Shown piece after piece: positions 11,350 through 22,979 of a DNA stretch of 64,000 bases (position 1 is its first letter; each line of letters starts with the position of its first letter). Both the position numbers and the translations under genes were made by a program. The DNA is taken from positions 2,172,501 through 2,236,500 of the forward strand of contig JAGTXZ010000002.1 of assembly GCA_018398575.1 (NCBI GenBank), read 5' to 3'. This DNA comes from Ampelomyces quisqualis (Eukaryota > Ascomycota > Dothideomycetes > Pleosporales > Phaeosphaeriaceae). A model generated the notes under the pieces. It was not told where the DNA came from. It did not search any database and worked only from the letters and a program-made list of their open reading frames with translations.

Positions 11350-13220
11350 CTTTTCTTTCTGTTGTTACACCTTGCAGACTACTGCGCAACAATGTCTTTA
11401 TGTTTTGCTTTTTTAGAACTTTTGTTTCTAGATTGCTTTTTAGGTTGTACAGAATAATGCTCTTATACACGTCTACTAGCTAGCCTAGTTAATATACCCT
11501 AAACATAAATTGGTTTTAGGTGCCCTGTTTGTCTTAAGGCTCTGCAATTATAACCTTATTTGCTTTAATTAGCGTAATAGCTTCTGCAAACGCTATTAAC
11601 GCTACCAAAATAAATGTTAAGTCTAGGTCCCTCTATTTTGCTAACACAGCGTCTATTTTAAACTTTAGCATTTCTCCTCTTAGTAGAAGAACTACATCTT
11701 TGCCAAATTTTTTTTAAAGCTCTATCTAGAGCACTAGTTGCACACATAGTTTGTATAAGCTAATAAGGATTTTAGCCTAAACGTTACGTAGTACTGTTTA
11801 ATTATCTGCTAGGCCCCTCTAATTAGGATTAGGTCTAGTTTTAATATAGGTCCTTTTAGCTTCTAGCTTAATTGCCTTATACTTTACACTATGTGTAAGC
11901 AGTAAGTTAAGGTTGTTAGTAAATATTCTTTTATCTAGCTGCTAGAAGTGCTATTAGATATGCGTTATGTAAACTACTTAGTTTTCTTACTTCCTTTGCT
12001 TTTAAACAGCGCAGCCTTAAGCTAGGCTAGTATTAGGAATATTGTAATGCTCTGCATCTTAGCGCAGTTAAATATGCATATACTTTTAGCTTCTATGCTA
12101 TTTAGCCTTTTTTATTGTAGCACTATCTTATATCTTGTTATTGCGTTAGCTATAAGTAATTAGAAGTTGTCTATTTAGCATAGCTAGTAGAACGTTAGGA
12201 AGTTGCTCTTAATGCCTAAAATCTTCTAGCTCTATAGGTCTTACGTAACTAGAGTTTAACGCAGTATAAACTTTACTGTAATCTTCTTTCTTAACGCTAT
12301 AAGCGCTATGTACTTAGGAGAATTAAGCACGTTTTTAACTTCTTCTTATGCCTTAGATAAGCAGGTGTCCTAGCCCTTTGCTATAACTAGGCCTAATATC
12401 TTTCTTATCTCTCTTGTATCTACAATTTTCTTAATACTTGCGTATATAGAGTTAGCAGTAGTAAACAGTTTAGAACTATCTATATTGTCCTTCTTGCCTG
12501 TAAAATAGTGCTAGTTTAAGAAGTTCTTATTGTCTTGCAGTCTGCTAAGCGCTAGGAAAATAAAAATAAGTATCTTATAGAGACCTTTCTCTATTAGTAT
12601 ACCTAAGAGGGCCTAGGCCTTCTACTAATAACTATAGTTCTTAACTTAAATAGTCTTATACAAGTTACCTATAATAGTATTCTTAGATTTATAGTTATAG
12701 AACTTGTTAAAGATAATACGTCCTTATATTACTATATAGCTAGGAATATTAAAGGCGTCTGTTGCGCTTACTTTGCTACCTTTTAATAATATTTTGCGTG
12801 TAGTTATAAGTTTTATAGTTTAGTATTTGTTAAGCACGCGTTTTACTAATGTTATATAGCTGCATATAATTATAAATTAGCTAGTAGATAGTGCTAGACA
12901 GTGCGCAGTTACACTTAGGTAGACTTTTAGCATATAGCGTTCTTAGATGTACTACAGAACTGTCTCTATATACTTCTTACTATCCTTTATAAATTTGCGT
13001 AGTAGGACGTTTTAGTTAAACGCTGCAAGGTACTGTTTAACTTGCAGATTAATCCTTATCTCTATTTCTTTGTCTACTATTAGTGCGCCTATGCCCTATA
13101 GGAAGGTGTTGTCTATAAAGTAGATATAGAGCGCAAAGAGGTCTTTTGGGTTGCACTATTTAGATTTGCAGAGGCCTATAGTAATAATTTTAGCCTTCTA
13201 TGCAGCTAGTGCGCAGCCCT
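11350..13220 (-). pseudogene. Ghost coding frame of an unidentified cargo protein
   Basis: Reading the minus strand from about 13,220 to 11,880, one frame stays coding-like for about 440 codons, broken only by TAA and TAG. Most fall where Gln (CAA/CAG) would fit. The frame appears to shift near 11,880 and continue to about 11,350. Mixed hydrophobic and charged segments such as KDLFALYIYFID and IEIRINLQVKQYL look like real protein. I cannot identify the family. It lies within the giant element in the opposite orientation to the transposase ghost, so it is a candidate cargo gene. Confidence 0.45.
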
Positions 13221-13229
13221 ATCTGCTTA

Positions 13230-15630
13230 CTATAGATGCTGCTAACTATAGCTCTTTTAGTATTAAAGGGTTTTTTTTGTATGCACATAGGAATGTCTGT
13301 TAGTCTGTTATAGAGCACTGTTCTTAACTGTTATCTTTAGCTCTATGTTAACTAGTTTTATTCTTTAATTAGTCTTCTTGCACTTTAGTCTAGTTCTTAA
13401 AGTGCGTATGCCTTATAATTATTATAAGTACAGCTAATCTTATTTTCTCTATACCTATTATGTTCCTAAATATACTACTATTGTCTAAAGATAGCTCTTT
13501 TTTATAAAGTATGTAGGCTTCTGTTAGTTAGTATGCTGTAAATAGGACTGTTAGTCTTTATAATAAATATAGTATTATAGGCGCGTTATTCTTAAAGTCT
13601 TTTAGTAGAGATCTAAAGAAGTTAGCTACTTTCTACTATTTGTCCTTTTAGTAGTGTTCTATTGCTACTCTAATTTAAGCTTATAGTTTATCTGCTATCC
13701 TGTCTTGCGTATTAGTTGCGTAGATTATAGTTATAAGCTCTTTATAGTATACTTACCTTGCGTTTAGTAAGGCTTAGAGCTGTAGCCTTTCTTTTAACGC
13801 AAGTTGTTTTACTAACTAGAGCTTTTTATTCTTATCTTTGTTACCTTTATTATACTCTTCTTATTCTTCTTTACTGCTAGAGTAAGCATTTTTCTCTAGT
13901 AACCTCTGTTGTTTTTTTATAGTACTCTTACATTTCTGTCTAAGTGTAGTAATTAGCGTAGATATTGCGTTGTTTTGTATTTACGCAGTATCTTTGTCTT
14001 TACTTCCTTTTACTTTCTTTATAGTACTGTTATTCTGCTCTTCTAGGCGCTTAATTTTAGTAGTTAGGGTTTTAATGCGTATGTCTAGGCTGTTATCCTT
14101 CTTCTTCTTACCTCTACTCTATCTGTTAAAGCGTTTGCTACTATTTGCTTTAGGTCTTGTTAATAGTTTGTAGGCTAGGTCTGCTAGCGCTCTTGTTGTC
14201 TTTTATTATTTATAGTTATTATCTTTAGTGTTATTATTAAGCTCTAAGTAGAGGCGCCTTTGCCTCTTATCTTTAGTAGCACCTACTAGGTTTATAATGT
14301 TACTATTGCTACCTAAAGTAAAGTGCACTATATTATATAGTTAGCTATTATTATTTGTATACTATTCTAGGTTATATTACTACTAGGCTTAACTTTATCT
14401 TATACTAGAGTCTAGCATTTAATTGTAACACTCTTAAGGCTTCTTATCTTAACGTGTAAGTTAACAGTTACAGCTAGATTATTATTGTTAGTAATTGAGC
14501 GCAGCGCTAACGCGTTAAATATCTTTAAAGTTCTAACTATATACTAGTCTATAAATTTTGGTTGTAACAGGTGTTTAACAAGTACACTGTATTTAAGATA
14601 TTATAGCTTTATTTTAAAGTTGCTGTCTTTAAGCTGCTATTAACGTGCAGCTGTTATTAGCCTTAAAAGCAGGAAGGTCTAGGTAGTTTAACAATGTACG
14701 CTGTCTATAATATAGACATTAACGTTATTAAGTAACAGTTTAGTTATTATTGTAGTAAGGCCTATTAGCTAGGTTACTAAAGCAGCAGAAGAACTTAAGA
14801 CTACTAATACTAACTATGTGCGTTCTAGTTCTAAGTTTGCAGGCGTTAGCTATCTTTCTATGTGTTTAGCTTTAACTTTGTTGCTGTAGTCTTAAATTTC
14901 TAAGATTATCTTCTTCTATACAGCGCTAGCTGTTGCCTTGTAGAATTCCCTTAGTATACTACTATTAGTTAGTTAGAGGCATATAGTATACTTAAGCTAT
15001 TTATCTATTATTAGGCTGCGCATTATCTTTAGGTAGTTAGCCTATAGGTATGCTTGTTTAATCTTGTTATATATGTTCTTGTGCTAGATAAAATCTGTTA
15101 TCTCTTTAACCTATATGCGCTAGTCTGCTACATTAATATTATAGCCTATTCTTATAATTGCCTATAATATGTTATTAGTAGTTGTTGTCTTTGCATTGCT
15201 TATATACTATTTATTTAATTAAGGTAGCTACTACTTATACTTGTTATTGCAATCTTATAACGCGCGTATTGTATAATATGTTACGCGTAATAGTTAAGAA
15301 CAGTGCAAGTAGGTGCAAGAATAGTAGAATAGCTATAGCTTAGTTAGTGTATGTAAGTGTGCTTATGTTGTATACTTACTTATAATAGTGTTGTAATATA
15401 CAGCGTAGTGTAGTAAACGTAACGTAGAAAATTACGTGTATTTGTGTTACAGCACTATTGTTATTATTGTGTAGTTATAGTGTGTTTGTAGTAGTAACGC
15501 AGCATTATATAGTTGTAGTAGTAGGTTAAATTATAAGTGCAGGTAAAAGTAAGTAGAGTTTTGTTCTAGTATTATATAGCCTCTTACCTAGCGCTAACGC
15601 GTTGTGTTATGTCTTTAAGGTAAGTAAAGG
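13230..15630. other. AT-rich interior, no gene recognised
   Basis: Hypermutated sequence. The 67-codon ORF at 13970-14173 is a chance opening and lacks protein-like composition. No repeat block stands out. Confidence 0.5.
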
Positions 15631-15639
15631 TATATTCTA

Positions 15640-16020
15640 GAGGGGCGCCTTTTACTGCGTGTTATTCTTAGTATAGTACTATATAGTACTGTATAGCACT
15701 ATATAGCACTAAGTAAAATTCTTACTTCTTAGTTTTTTGTATTATAGTGTAGGCAACTTACCTCTTGTATATTATAGTAGTAGCACTCTCTTTAGTTTAG
15801 CAAGTAAACTTAGCTAAACCTACTAGTACTATTATAGTAGACAGGTCTACTATATAGTACTATAGGACACTATGTAGTACTAAGTAAAATTCTTACCTTC
15901 TATGTTTTTGTATTATAATATAGGCAACTTACCTCTTGTATATTATGTTAGTAGCACTCTCTTTAGTCTAGTAGGCAAACTTAGCTAAACTTACTAGTGC
16001 TATTATAGTAGATAGGTTAC
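15640..16020. repeat. Direct repeat, 171-bp unit, two copies
   Basis: Copies aligned at the AAGTAAAATTCTTAC landmarks (15711 and 15882). Both contain CAACTTACCTCTTGTATATT and a TAGCACTCTCTTTAGT stretch. Short TAGTACTATATAG-type inverted motifs precede each copy. Confidence 0.65.
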
Positions 16021-16029
16021 GCAATAAGG

Positions 16030-18980
16030 CTGCGTTAGAATATTTAAGTTGTATACTAGCGTCTAGTAGTTTATGTAGAATTATAGGGAAGTTTTTTATA
16101 CGTCTGCAGTTCTATTAGCAAGAGAAGCTGTCTGTTGCCTTTTGTTCTTTTGCACTATGTTGTTCTATTGTAATTCTATATTATTTGTTAGTGTATCTAA
16201 CGCTCTAGACTGTGTGCTATTAGTGTAGATAGTAGTTAACAGATCTCTATAGTGTACGCAGCTTGTGGCTAGCAAAGAAGTGTATAGCAGCCTGCTTCTG
16301 TTATGCATTTTAACGTTAGTTTAAGACGTTTGTGTTTTTAACTAAATAATTCTGCCCTACGTTCTATAGATTTGTTTATAAAGAGATTAGTTTTCTCTTT
16401 TTAACGCTAAGTTTGCTGTTAATATAGTAGTATTCTTTTGTTTAAGTGTTTTCTCTTAGTATTAGCAACTAATGTTACAAATTATGCAGTATGTAGTATC
16501 TTATAAAGAATACTGTTATTGTCTGTTATCTTGTGTTCTTGTATAATAGCCTTATCTCTTATTAACATGTCTTGCAGTGTAGTGTCTCTGCTTAGTGCTA
16601 GTATACTAAGGTGCTTAACTTCCTACGCTACTATTCTGCCTGAATGTTACTGTGCGTACATAATTTCTTAACAACTCTACTCTTTTAGTTGCATAGATTA
16701 TGTGCTACTGCTTTAGATTATTAATCTAGTCTTTGGCTAAATATAGTTAGTGCTAAGTAATTATTCTTTAATTTTAGTGTTTGCTAGGCTAATATTGTCT
16801 AGTTATTTTAGTTAATGCGCTAGCTAAAATACTAGAAATTACAGGCTCTGTAAGATAATTTGTGTAATAGCTATTCTTGTTCTAGTTAAGTATAGTATTG
16901 TTACGCTTTTCTAACTGTAACTATACTATAATATTACTCTTAGTTTTTACGCTTGCAGATAGCCTAGCGTTGTCTTATTTTAGGTATATAGTATTCTTGT
17001 GTTTGCATTAGCATAGTCTTACTACCTAGTTGTGTATATCTTTTTAGTGTCTGTCTTATAGCTCTATAGCTATCTATTTTATAGTTACCTGTTACAGTAC
17101 TTCTAGCTTGTTAATATATTGCCTATTGTTTATAGTAAACTCTTGCTAACCTACGTACACTTATAGTTAATCTATTATGTCTGTTGCTTTGCAGTGTAAT
17201 AGTCTAGGGAGTAATAGTACCTTATAGTTCTTCTCTATCTTGTTTAGGCTGTATATTGCAATAATATAGTCTAAGAGGTAGGCTAAATCTTTGTAGTTAG
17301 GATTGCGCTCTTTAGGTAACTTAATAAAGCTCTTAACGTCTATACTATTAACAACGCGTATGTCTTTAAGCTAGTTAACTAAATTGTTAAGCTTATAGTA
17401 AGTCTTCTAAAAGTTAGCTATACATAGCTATAGGCTGTAGTACATGTTTAGACATGTTAAGATCTACTAGCTACTGCATATAGTCTTAGCTCTTATCTTA
17501 TTATACTACGCGTAACATCTCTAGCAAATAGCGTAGATAACATCTATTATCTTAGTAGGATATTTGCCTATTATGCTTTTCTCTACTACAAAGTGTAGGA
17601 AATAGGCGTAGACTTTAGCCTTCTATGCGCAGGTAATACCTTAGTCTATTAGTTAGTATAATGTTGTGCTACCTGCAGGCAGGAATATAACTCTATTATA
17701 TTAGTAAGTATTGTAACCTTTATTACTATAATAAGCTTATAGTACATTAACACTATATATACTAAACGTTCTGCAGCAATTAGCAGCTTATCTAAAGCTT
17801 AGCTACTGCGTGTTTATAAGGTAGAAACCTGTTAATTAGCAATAATACTTGTCTGTTTATGTAGTTATTAAACTATTTTAGCTATTCTAGTATAATGTTA
17901 GTGTCTATCTAGGTAGAATTATTGTCTTAATAGACACAACTAAGACTATAGATATTTAGGTTCTTCTTACTATCTATACAAGTTGTGTAGTTTAAGAATC
18001 TTATAAACTATAAAAGTACTTAGTCTAAGCTATTTACGTTTGTGTATAGTACACTAGTTATGTGCTCTCTGTCTAGTCTAGGTCTAGCTTCTAGATTATC
18101 TGCTAACATATATTAAAGCAAGTGTTTCTAGTATATGCTAGCCTTATCTATATTATATAAATTCTTAGGCGCGTATCTACTTACTATGTTGCAAATCTCT
18201 TCTATTATAAGCTTAGTGTCTTTAACTATTATACTGCTATAGTTGCCTACTGTTTTTGCAAACTGTTTATGTAACTACACGCTGTGTTGTTGTTTATATA
18301 TAGTAAGCTATCTGTTATTAAACTCTAGTATTTTGCAGCTATTGTATTTAGGCAGCTGTTGCTAAAGTTAACGTATAGTTTTGCAAATTATGTTATTGGT
18401 AATATTAACGCAGGCTGCCTGTAACTCTATATACTAGTTATTTAGAGCTGCCTTAAGAGTTTCCTATTGCAAACGCTTATTGTGCGCGTAGTTATAGCTA
18501 GTATATTTAGTTTTGTTGCTGTCTAAGTGTTCTTGCGTTATTAGAAGGATATTAGTTACATTATTTAGTTGCACATAGTAGCAAAAGGCTTTGGTAGCCT
18601 ATATAGTAAGTTGTTGTAGTATTAAATATAGAAATAATGCTTTATGTTTGCAAACCTTAACACGTTCTATAATAGTCTAGGCATAACTATATTGCTAGTT
18701 AGGCGTTAGACCTTAACCTATCTATAAACTAGATAATATAGGCTTAATGTTATAGTAGTAGAATAACTATAGAAACTAAATGTATTTATAATAAGCAATC
18801 TACTGTCTAATATAGTAAAGACAATACACTTGCGCATGCTAATACTCTAGTAGCTACTTATAGCATTTAATATAAAACAAAATCTAAACTTAGCCTTAAA
18901 CTTATACTAGTATTATTATAGCACTAATTAGTTGCTCTAGGTGCCTATTGCAGTAGATAGCTTGTAATTAACGCTAATAG
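16030..18980. other. AT-rich interior, no gene recognised
   Basis: Scarred throughout. Parts of the minus strand (about 17.9-18.1 kb) read protein-like if TAA/TAG are ignored, but I could not define a frame or family. Confidence 0.4.
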
Positions 18981-18989
18981 TACTCTCTA

Positions 18990-19360
18990 GTAGACAATAG
19001 TTGTAGACAGTGCAACGCAACTGTAGCTGCTAGTTATTAAAAGAGCCTGCTGTAGTAGTAGGTTGCGTGTAGCACTAGTAGTATTTTCTAGTAGATAATA
19101 GTTACTAATAGTATAACGCAACTATAGCTGCTAGTAGTTAAAAGAGCCTACTGCAGTAGTAGGTTGCGTGCAGCACTAGTAGTATTCTCTAGTAGACAAT
19201 AGTTACTAATAGTGCAACGCAACTGTAGCTACTAGTTGTTAAAAGAGCCTACTGCAGTAGTAGGTAGCGTACAGCACTAGTAGTATTCTCTAGTAGATAA
19301 CAGTTGCTAATAGTACAACGCAACTATAGCTACTAGTTATTAGAAGAGCCTAATTATAGA
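18990..19360. repeat. Tandem repeat, 101-bp unit, about 3.7 copies
   Basis: Unit starts at 18990, 19091, 19192 and 19293, an exact 101 bp spacing. Each unit has GTAGA(C/T)AA followed by CAACGCAACT-type and GCACTAGTAGTATT-type segments. Copies differ mainly by transitions. 101 is not a multiple of three, so this is unlikely to be a protein repeat. Confidence 0.75.
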
Positions 19361-20012
19361 GATTAATGCGTTTAAAGTGTTTACTGCCTTATATACTATA
19401 CATAAGATTTATAAAGTATTGCGCGTTACCTCTTATATATGTTCTTTTCTACTAAGCGTCTCTAAGATAAATAAATATAGGCTTATTGTTTTAATTTATA
19501 CAGGTGTTCTTTAAAGTCTTAGTTATGCCTACTAGCGTAGTAGGTATCCTTTTTGTTACTAGCTAACAGCATCTTAGTGTAGATAAGTTTAATACGCGTA
19601 ACTTCTTTGCGTTAATAAAAGTTCTTAAAGCTATAATAAAGCTTAGTAATAATAGAAGACTTAATGTTGTGTAAGTTGTAGTTAGAATATCTTAATATCT
19701 AAACGTTAGATTACTGCTTATAGAGTCTAATAGAAATGCATTATATATAGTATAAGAGAGGTTGCAGCTGCTTAGGTAGGCTTTGCTATTAAAGAGCCTA
19801 ATAAAAGTGCTAGGATAGAGATATCTTAACAAACAACTGCAACTCTACGTTGTCTTTGATTTTTGCCTGTAACAATATATAGACAAAAGTATGTAAATTG
19901 TAGTTATATCTCTAATATCTTCTAGTTACCTAATAGCATAAGAATTGCGTTCTTAAGTTAGGCTAAGTTGTTAATGTGTATTGCAGGACATAACAAAGTT
20001 ATTGCAATAACA

Positions 20013-20720
20013 GCGCTCTTAAGTTAGGCTAAGTTATTAATATGCGCACTAAGATGCTATTATAGTTGTTGTTATAGAGATTCTTGCTTTTAAACACACT
20101 ATAAGGTATCTTAGTTAAGTAATAGTGTTATAGAATATAACAAAGTTGTTGTAATAATAGCGCTCTTAAGTTAGGCTAAGTTATTAATATGCGTATTAGA
20201 ATACTATTATAGCTGTTATTGTAGAGATCCTTACTTTTAAACACGCTATAAGGTATCTTAGTTAAGTAATAGTGTTATAGAACATAATAAAGTTGTTATA
20301 ACAACAGCGCTTTTAAGTTAAGCTAAGTTGTTAATGTGCGCACTAGGATGCTATTATAGTTATTGTTGTAGAGATTCTTGCTTTTAAACACGCTATAAGG
20401 TATCTTAGTTAAGTAATAGTATTGTAGAATATAACAAAGTTATTATAACAACAGCGCTCTTAAGTTAGGCTAAGTTGTTAATATGCGTATTAAGATGCTA
20501 TTATAGCTGTTGTTGTAGAGATCCTTACTTTTAAATACGCTATAAGGTATCTTGGTTAAGTAATAGTGTTATAGGACATAATAAAGTTGTTGCAACAACA
20601 GCGCTCTTAAGTTAGGCTAGGTTGTTAATATGTACTCTAGAATGCTATTGTAGCTGTTGTTATAGAGATTCTTGTTGTTAAACACGTTATAAAGTATCTT
20701 AGTTAAGCTACAATATCTAA
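20013..20720. repeat. Tandem repeat, 147-bp unit, about 5 copies
   Basis: The GCGC(T)CTTAAGTTAGGCTA landmark occurs at 20013, 20160, 20307, 20454 and 20601, an exact 147 bp period, with a shorter partial copy before it (about 19,930). The constant spacing without indels indicates recent tandem duplication before the point mutation. 147 bp would fit a 49-residue protein repeat, but no open frame survives. Confidence 0.8.
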
Positions 20721-20998
20721 ACAGCTACTAAAGAGTCTATTTAGGATATAAATTTACTTCTATACTAGTAAGCTAAGAAGTAGCGCAGGTGTAGTGCTAA
20801 CAATATAGTAAAGCTTGGTTCTAGATTTTTAAACTACACAAACATATAGATGTAATAGGTATAGTTTTAGTTTTGTAAGAATAAAAATATAATAAAAGAT
20901 TAAGTCTCTTAGACTTATAAGGAATATATATAAAGACAGCAACATTAAATTAGAAGTATAGGTTATGTATTAAGAAGCGGCTGTATATATAGGCATAT

Positions 20999-21300
20999 AG
21001 GTAAATTTATCTCTAGTTTTAAGGTTAGGAAAGTGTAAGGAGGCGCAAGTGTATAATAGATAAAAATAACACTAGGTTTTGTATATGTTTTAACAAAAGA
21101 CTGTTACCTTAACCCTAAGACTAGAGATATATAGGTAAATTTATCTTTAGTTTTAAGGTTAGAGAAGTGTAAGGAGGCGTAAGTGTATAATAGATAAAAA
21201 TAACACTAGGTTTTGTGTATGTTTTAACAAAAGACTGTTACTTTAACTCTAAGACTAGAGACACATAGGTAAATTTATCTCTAGTTTTAAGGTTAGGAAA
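20999..21300. repeat. Tandem repeat, 134-bp unit, about 2.3 copies
   Basis: AGGTAAATTTATCT landmarks fall at 20999, 21133 and 21267. The unit contains GGAGGCG(C/T)AAGTGTATAATAG and TAACAAAAGACTGTTAC. Confidence 0.7.
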
Positions 21301-21309
21301 ACGTATATA

Positions 21310-22970
21310 TAGTAAGAGGTAGAGAGTAGCTAGCTAGTAAGGCTATTATATACTCTATTAGCGCTAATAGTTTAAGAGCAAGTAGCACATAAATGCGTTT
21401 AATGTATAGCAGTTTATTAATAGTCTTTGTTACTATTTAGCCTCTGTTATATTTGCACATTAGAGCAAGTTAGAATAGTAGTCTCTAGTAGACAACTATC
21501 CTATACTGTGCTAGAGAAAGAATATGAATTGGATCTGCAGGCATTTTAAAACTAGAAAAGATTAAATATACTAGCTGCTTAGAACATTAGTTAACACTGT
21601 ATATAAATTATACTTATTATTTCTTACTATTAAGTAATTGCCTACGCCTGTTACTAGTCTTACCTATAGTATATATAGTACACTATTCTACCTGCTTCTT
21701 TCTGTACTAAGCCTAGCTACCTTAGTACAGGTTGTATATTAGGCTGCTAGAGCTACTAGTCTATTTTTTTTATACTTTTAAACCTTATACGTGTCTACTT
21801 GCAGGTATACTTACCTTTTTAGGTGTTTGGGTTCTACTGTATATATTCTAAACGCGTAGTAACTTGTTTATTCTAGGGTGTTAATATTTTTTAGTGTAAT
21901 AATTATTATTAATATTAATCTTTATTAAGCTGTATTAGCTAGCCTAACTAATTAGGTTATTAATAAGTAAGCTCTAGTGTAATAACATAACAGTTGTTAG
22001 AGTAATAAGAAATATTAAAGAAAAGAAAAATATTAGTTGTTGCGCCTATAACTGTTGGTATAGTTCTGTACACAGGTTAGGTAACTATTGGCTATAGTAG
22101 ACTTTAGTAGACTACTATAGACAACAGACTGTGCAGCATAGGATAGATGCTGCTAGTAACTACTTTAACACTACGTAACTAATGTTAATACTGTTTTTGC
22201 ACACTTAGTCTCTTTATATCTAAACTATAGAGTTATGCACAAATAAATTAGTAATAGATTATATATGCATACTATATAGCTTTTACACTAAGACGTACGC
22301 AGGACTTATTAAATACAGTACTTAATGCTAGACGCGTTGCTACCTGCTGCCTAACAATACGCTAGTTATAACTCTTAATACTACAATATAATAGCACAGC
22401 CCTAATAGCTATAACACAATAGATGCTACTCTAGATAACGCAGTACCTGCTTTATATAGCAACACCTTATGTAAACGCAACTACACTCTAGCTAAATATA
22501 AGGTAATAGAGTAGATAGGCTTAATGTTAGCGTCTATACAAGAATAAGACAAGCTGTTTAAGACAGCAAGTAGACAGCACGCTAGCAAACCTTTTAGTTT
22601 AAGAATAGTAGACGCAAAGTAGTAGGCTACACGCAGCTAAATAGCGCACGCGTGCTAACACTAATAGGAATAATATAGTAGGGCCCTTTGGTTCTCTTTT
22701 TGCACTAGCGTTTGCATTGTAGCTGTAAAGGATAAAATATACATTAGGTAATGTTAATAGCCTCTTTACTAACACATAGCTACACAAGCTATATTTACAG
22801 CTGCAGTTCTAATTGGGGCGCTAGTAGTAGTAGGCTATGTTAAACATTTAATCTGGGCTATAAGATAACGTATAGATACAAGAGGACGTAGCAATTATAT
22901 CTAGGTTACTAAACCTCTAACCTAACTAACATATATTTATATACTAGGATATTATGTTATAGATTGCCTT
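21310..22970. other. AT-rich interior upstream of the transposase ghost
   Basis: No intact gene. The plus strand from about 22.3 kb may hold the N-terminal part of the transposase ghost, but I could not follow it. The minus-strand ORF at 22599-22787 is incidental. Confidence 0.4.
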
Positions 22971-22979
22971 TATACTTAG

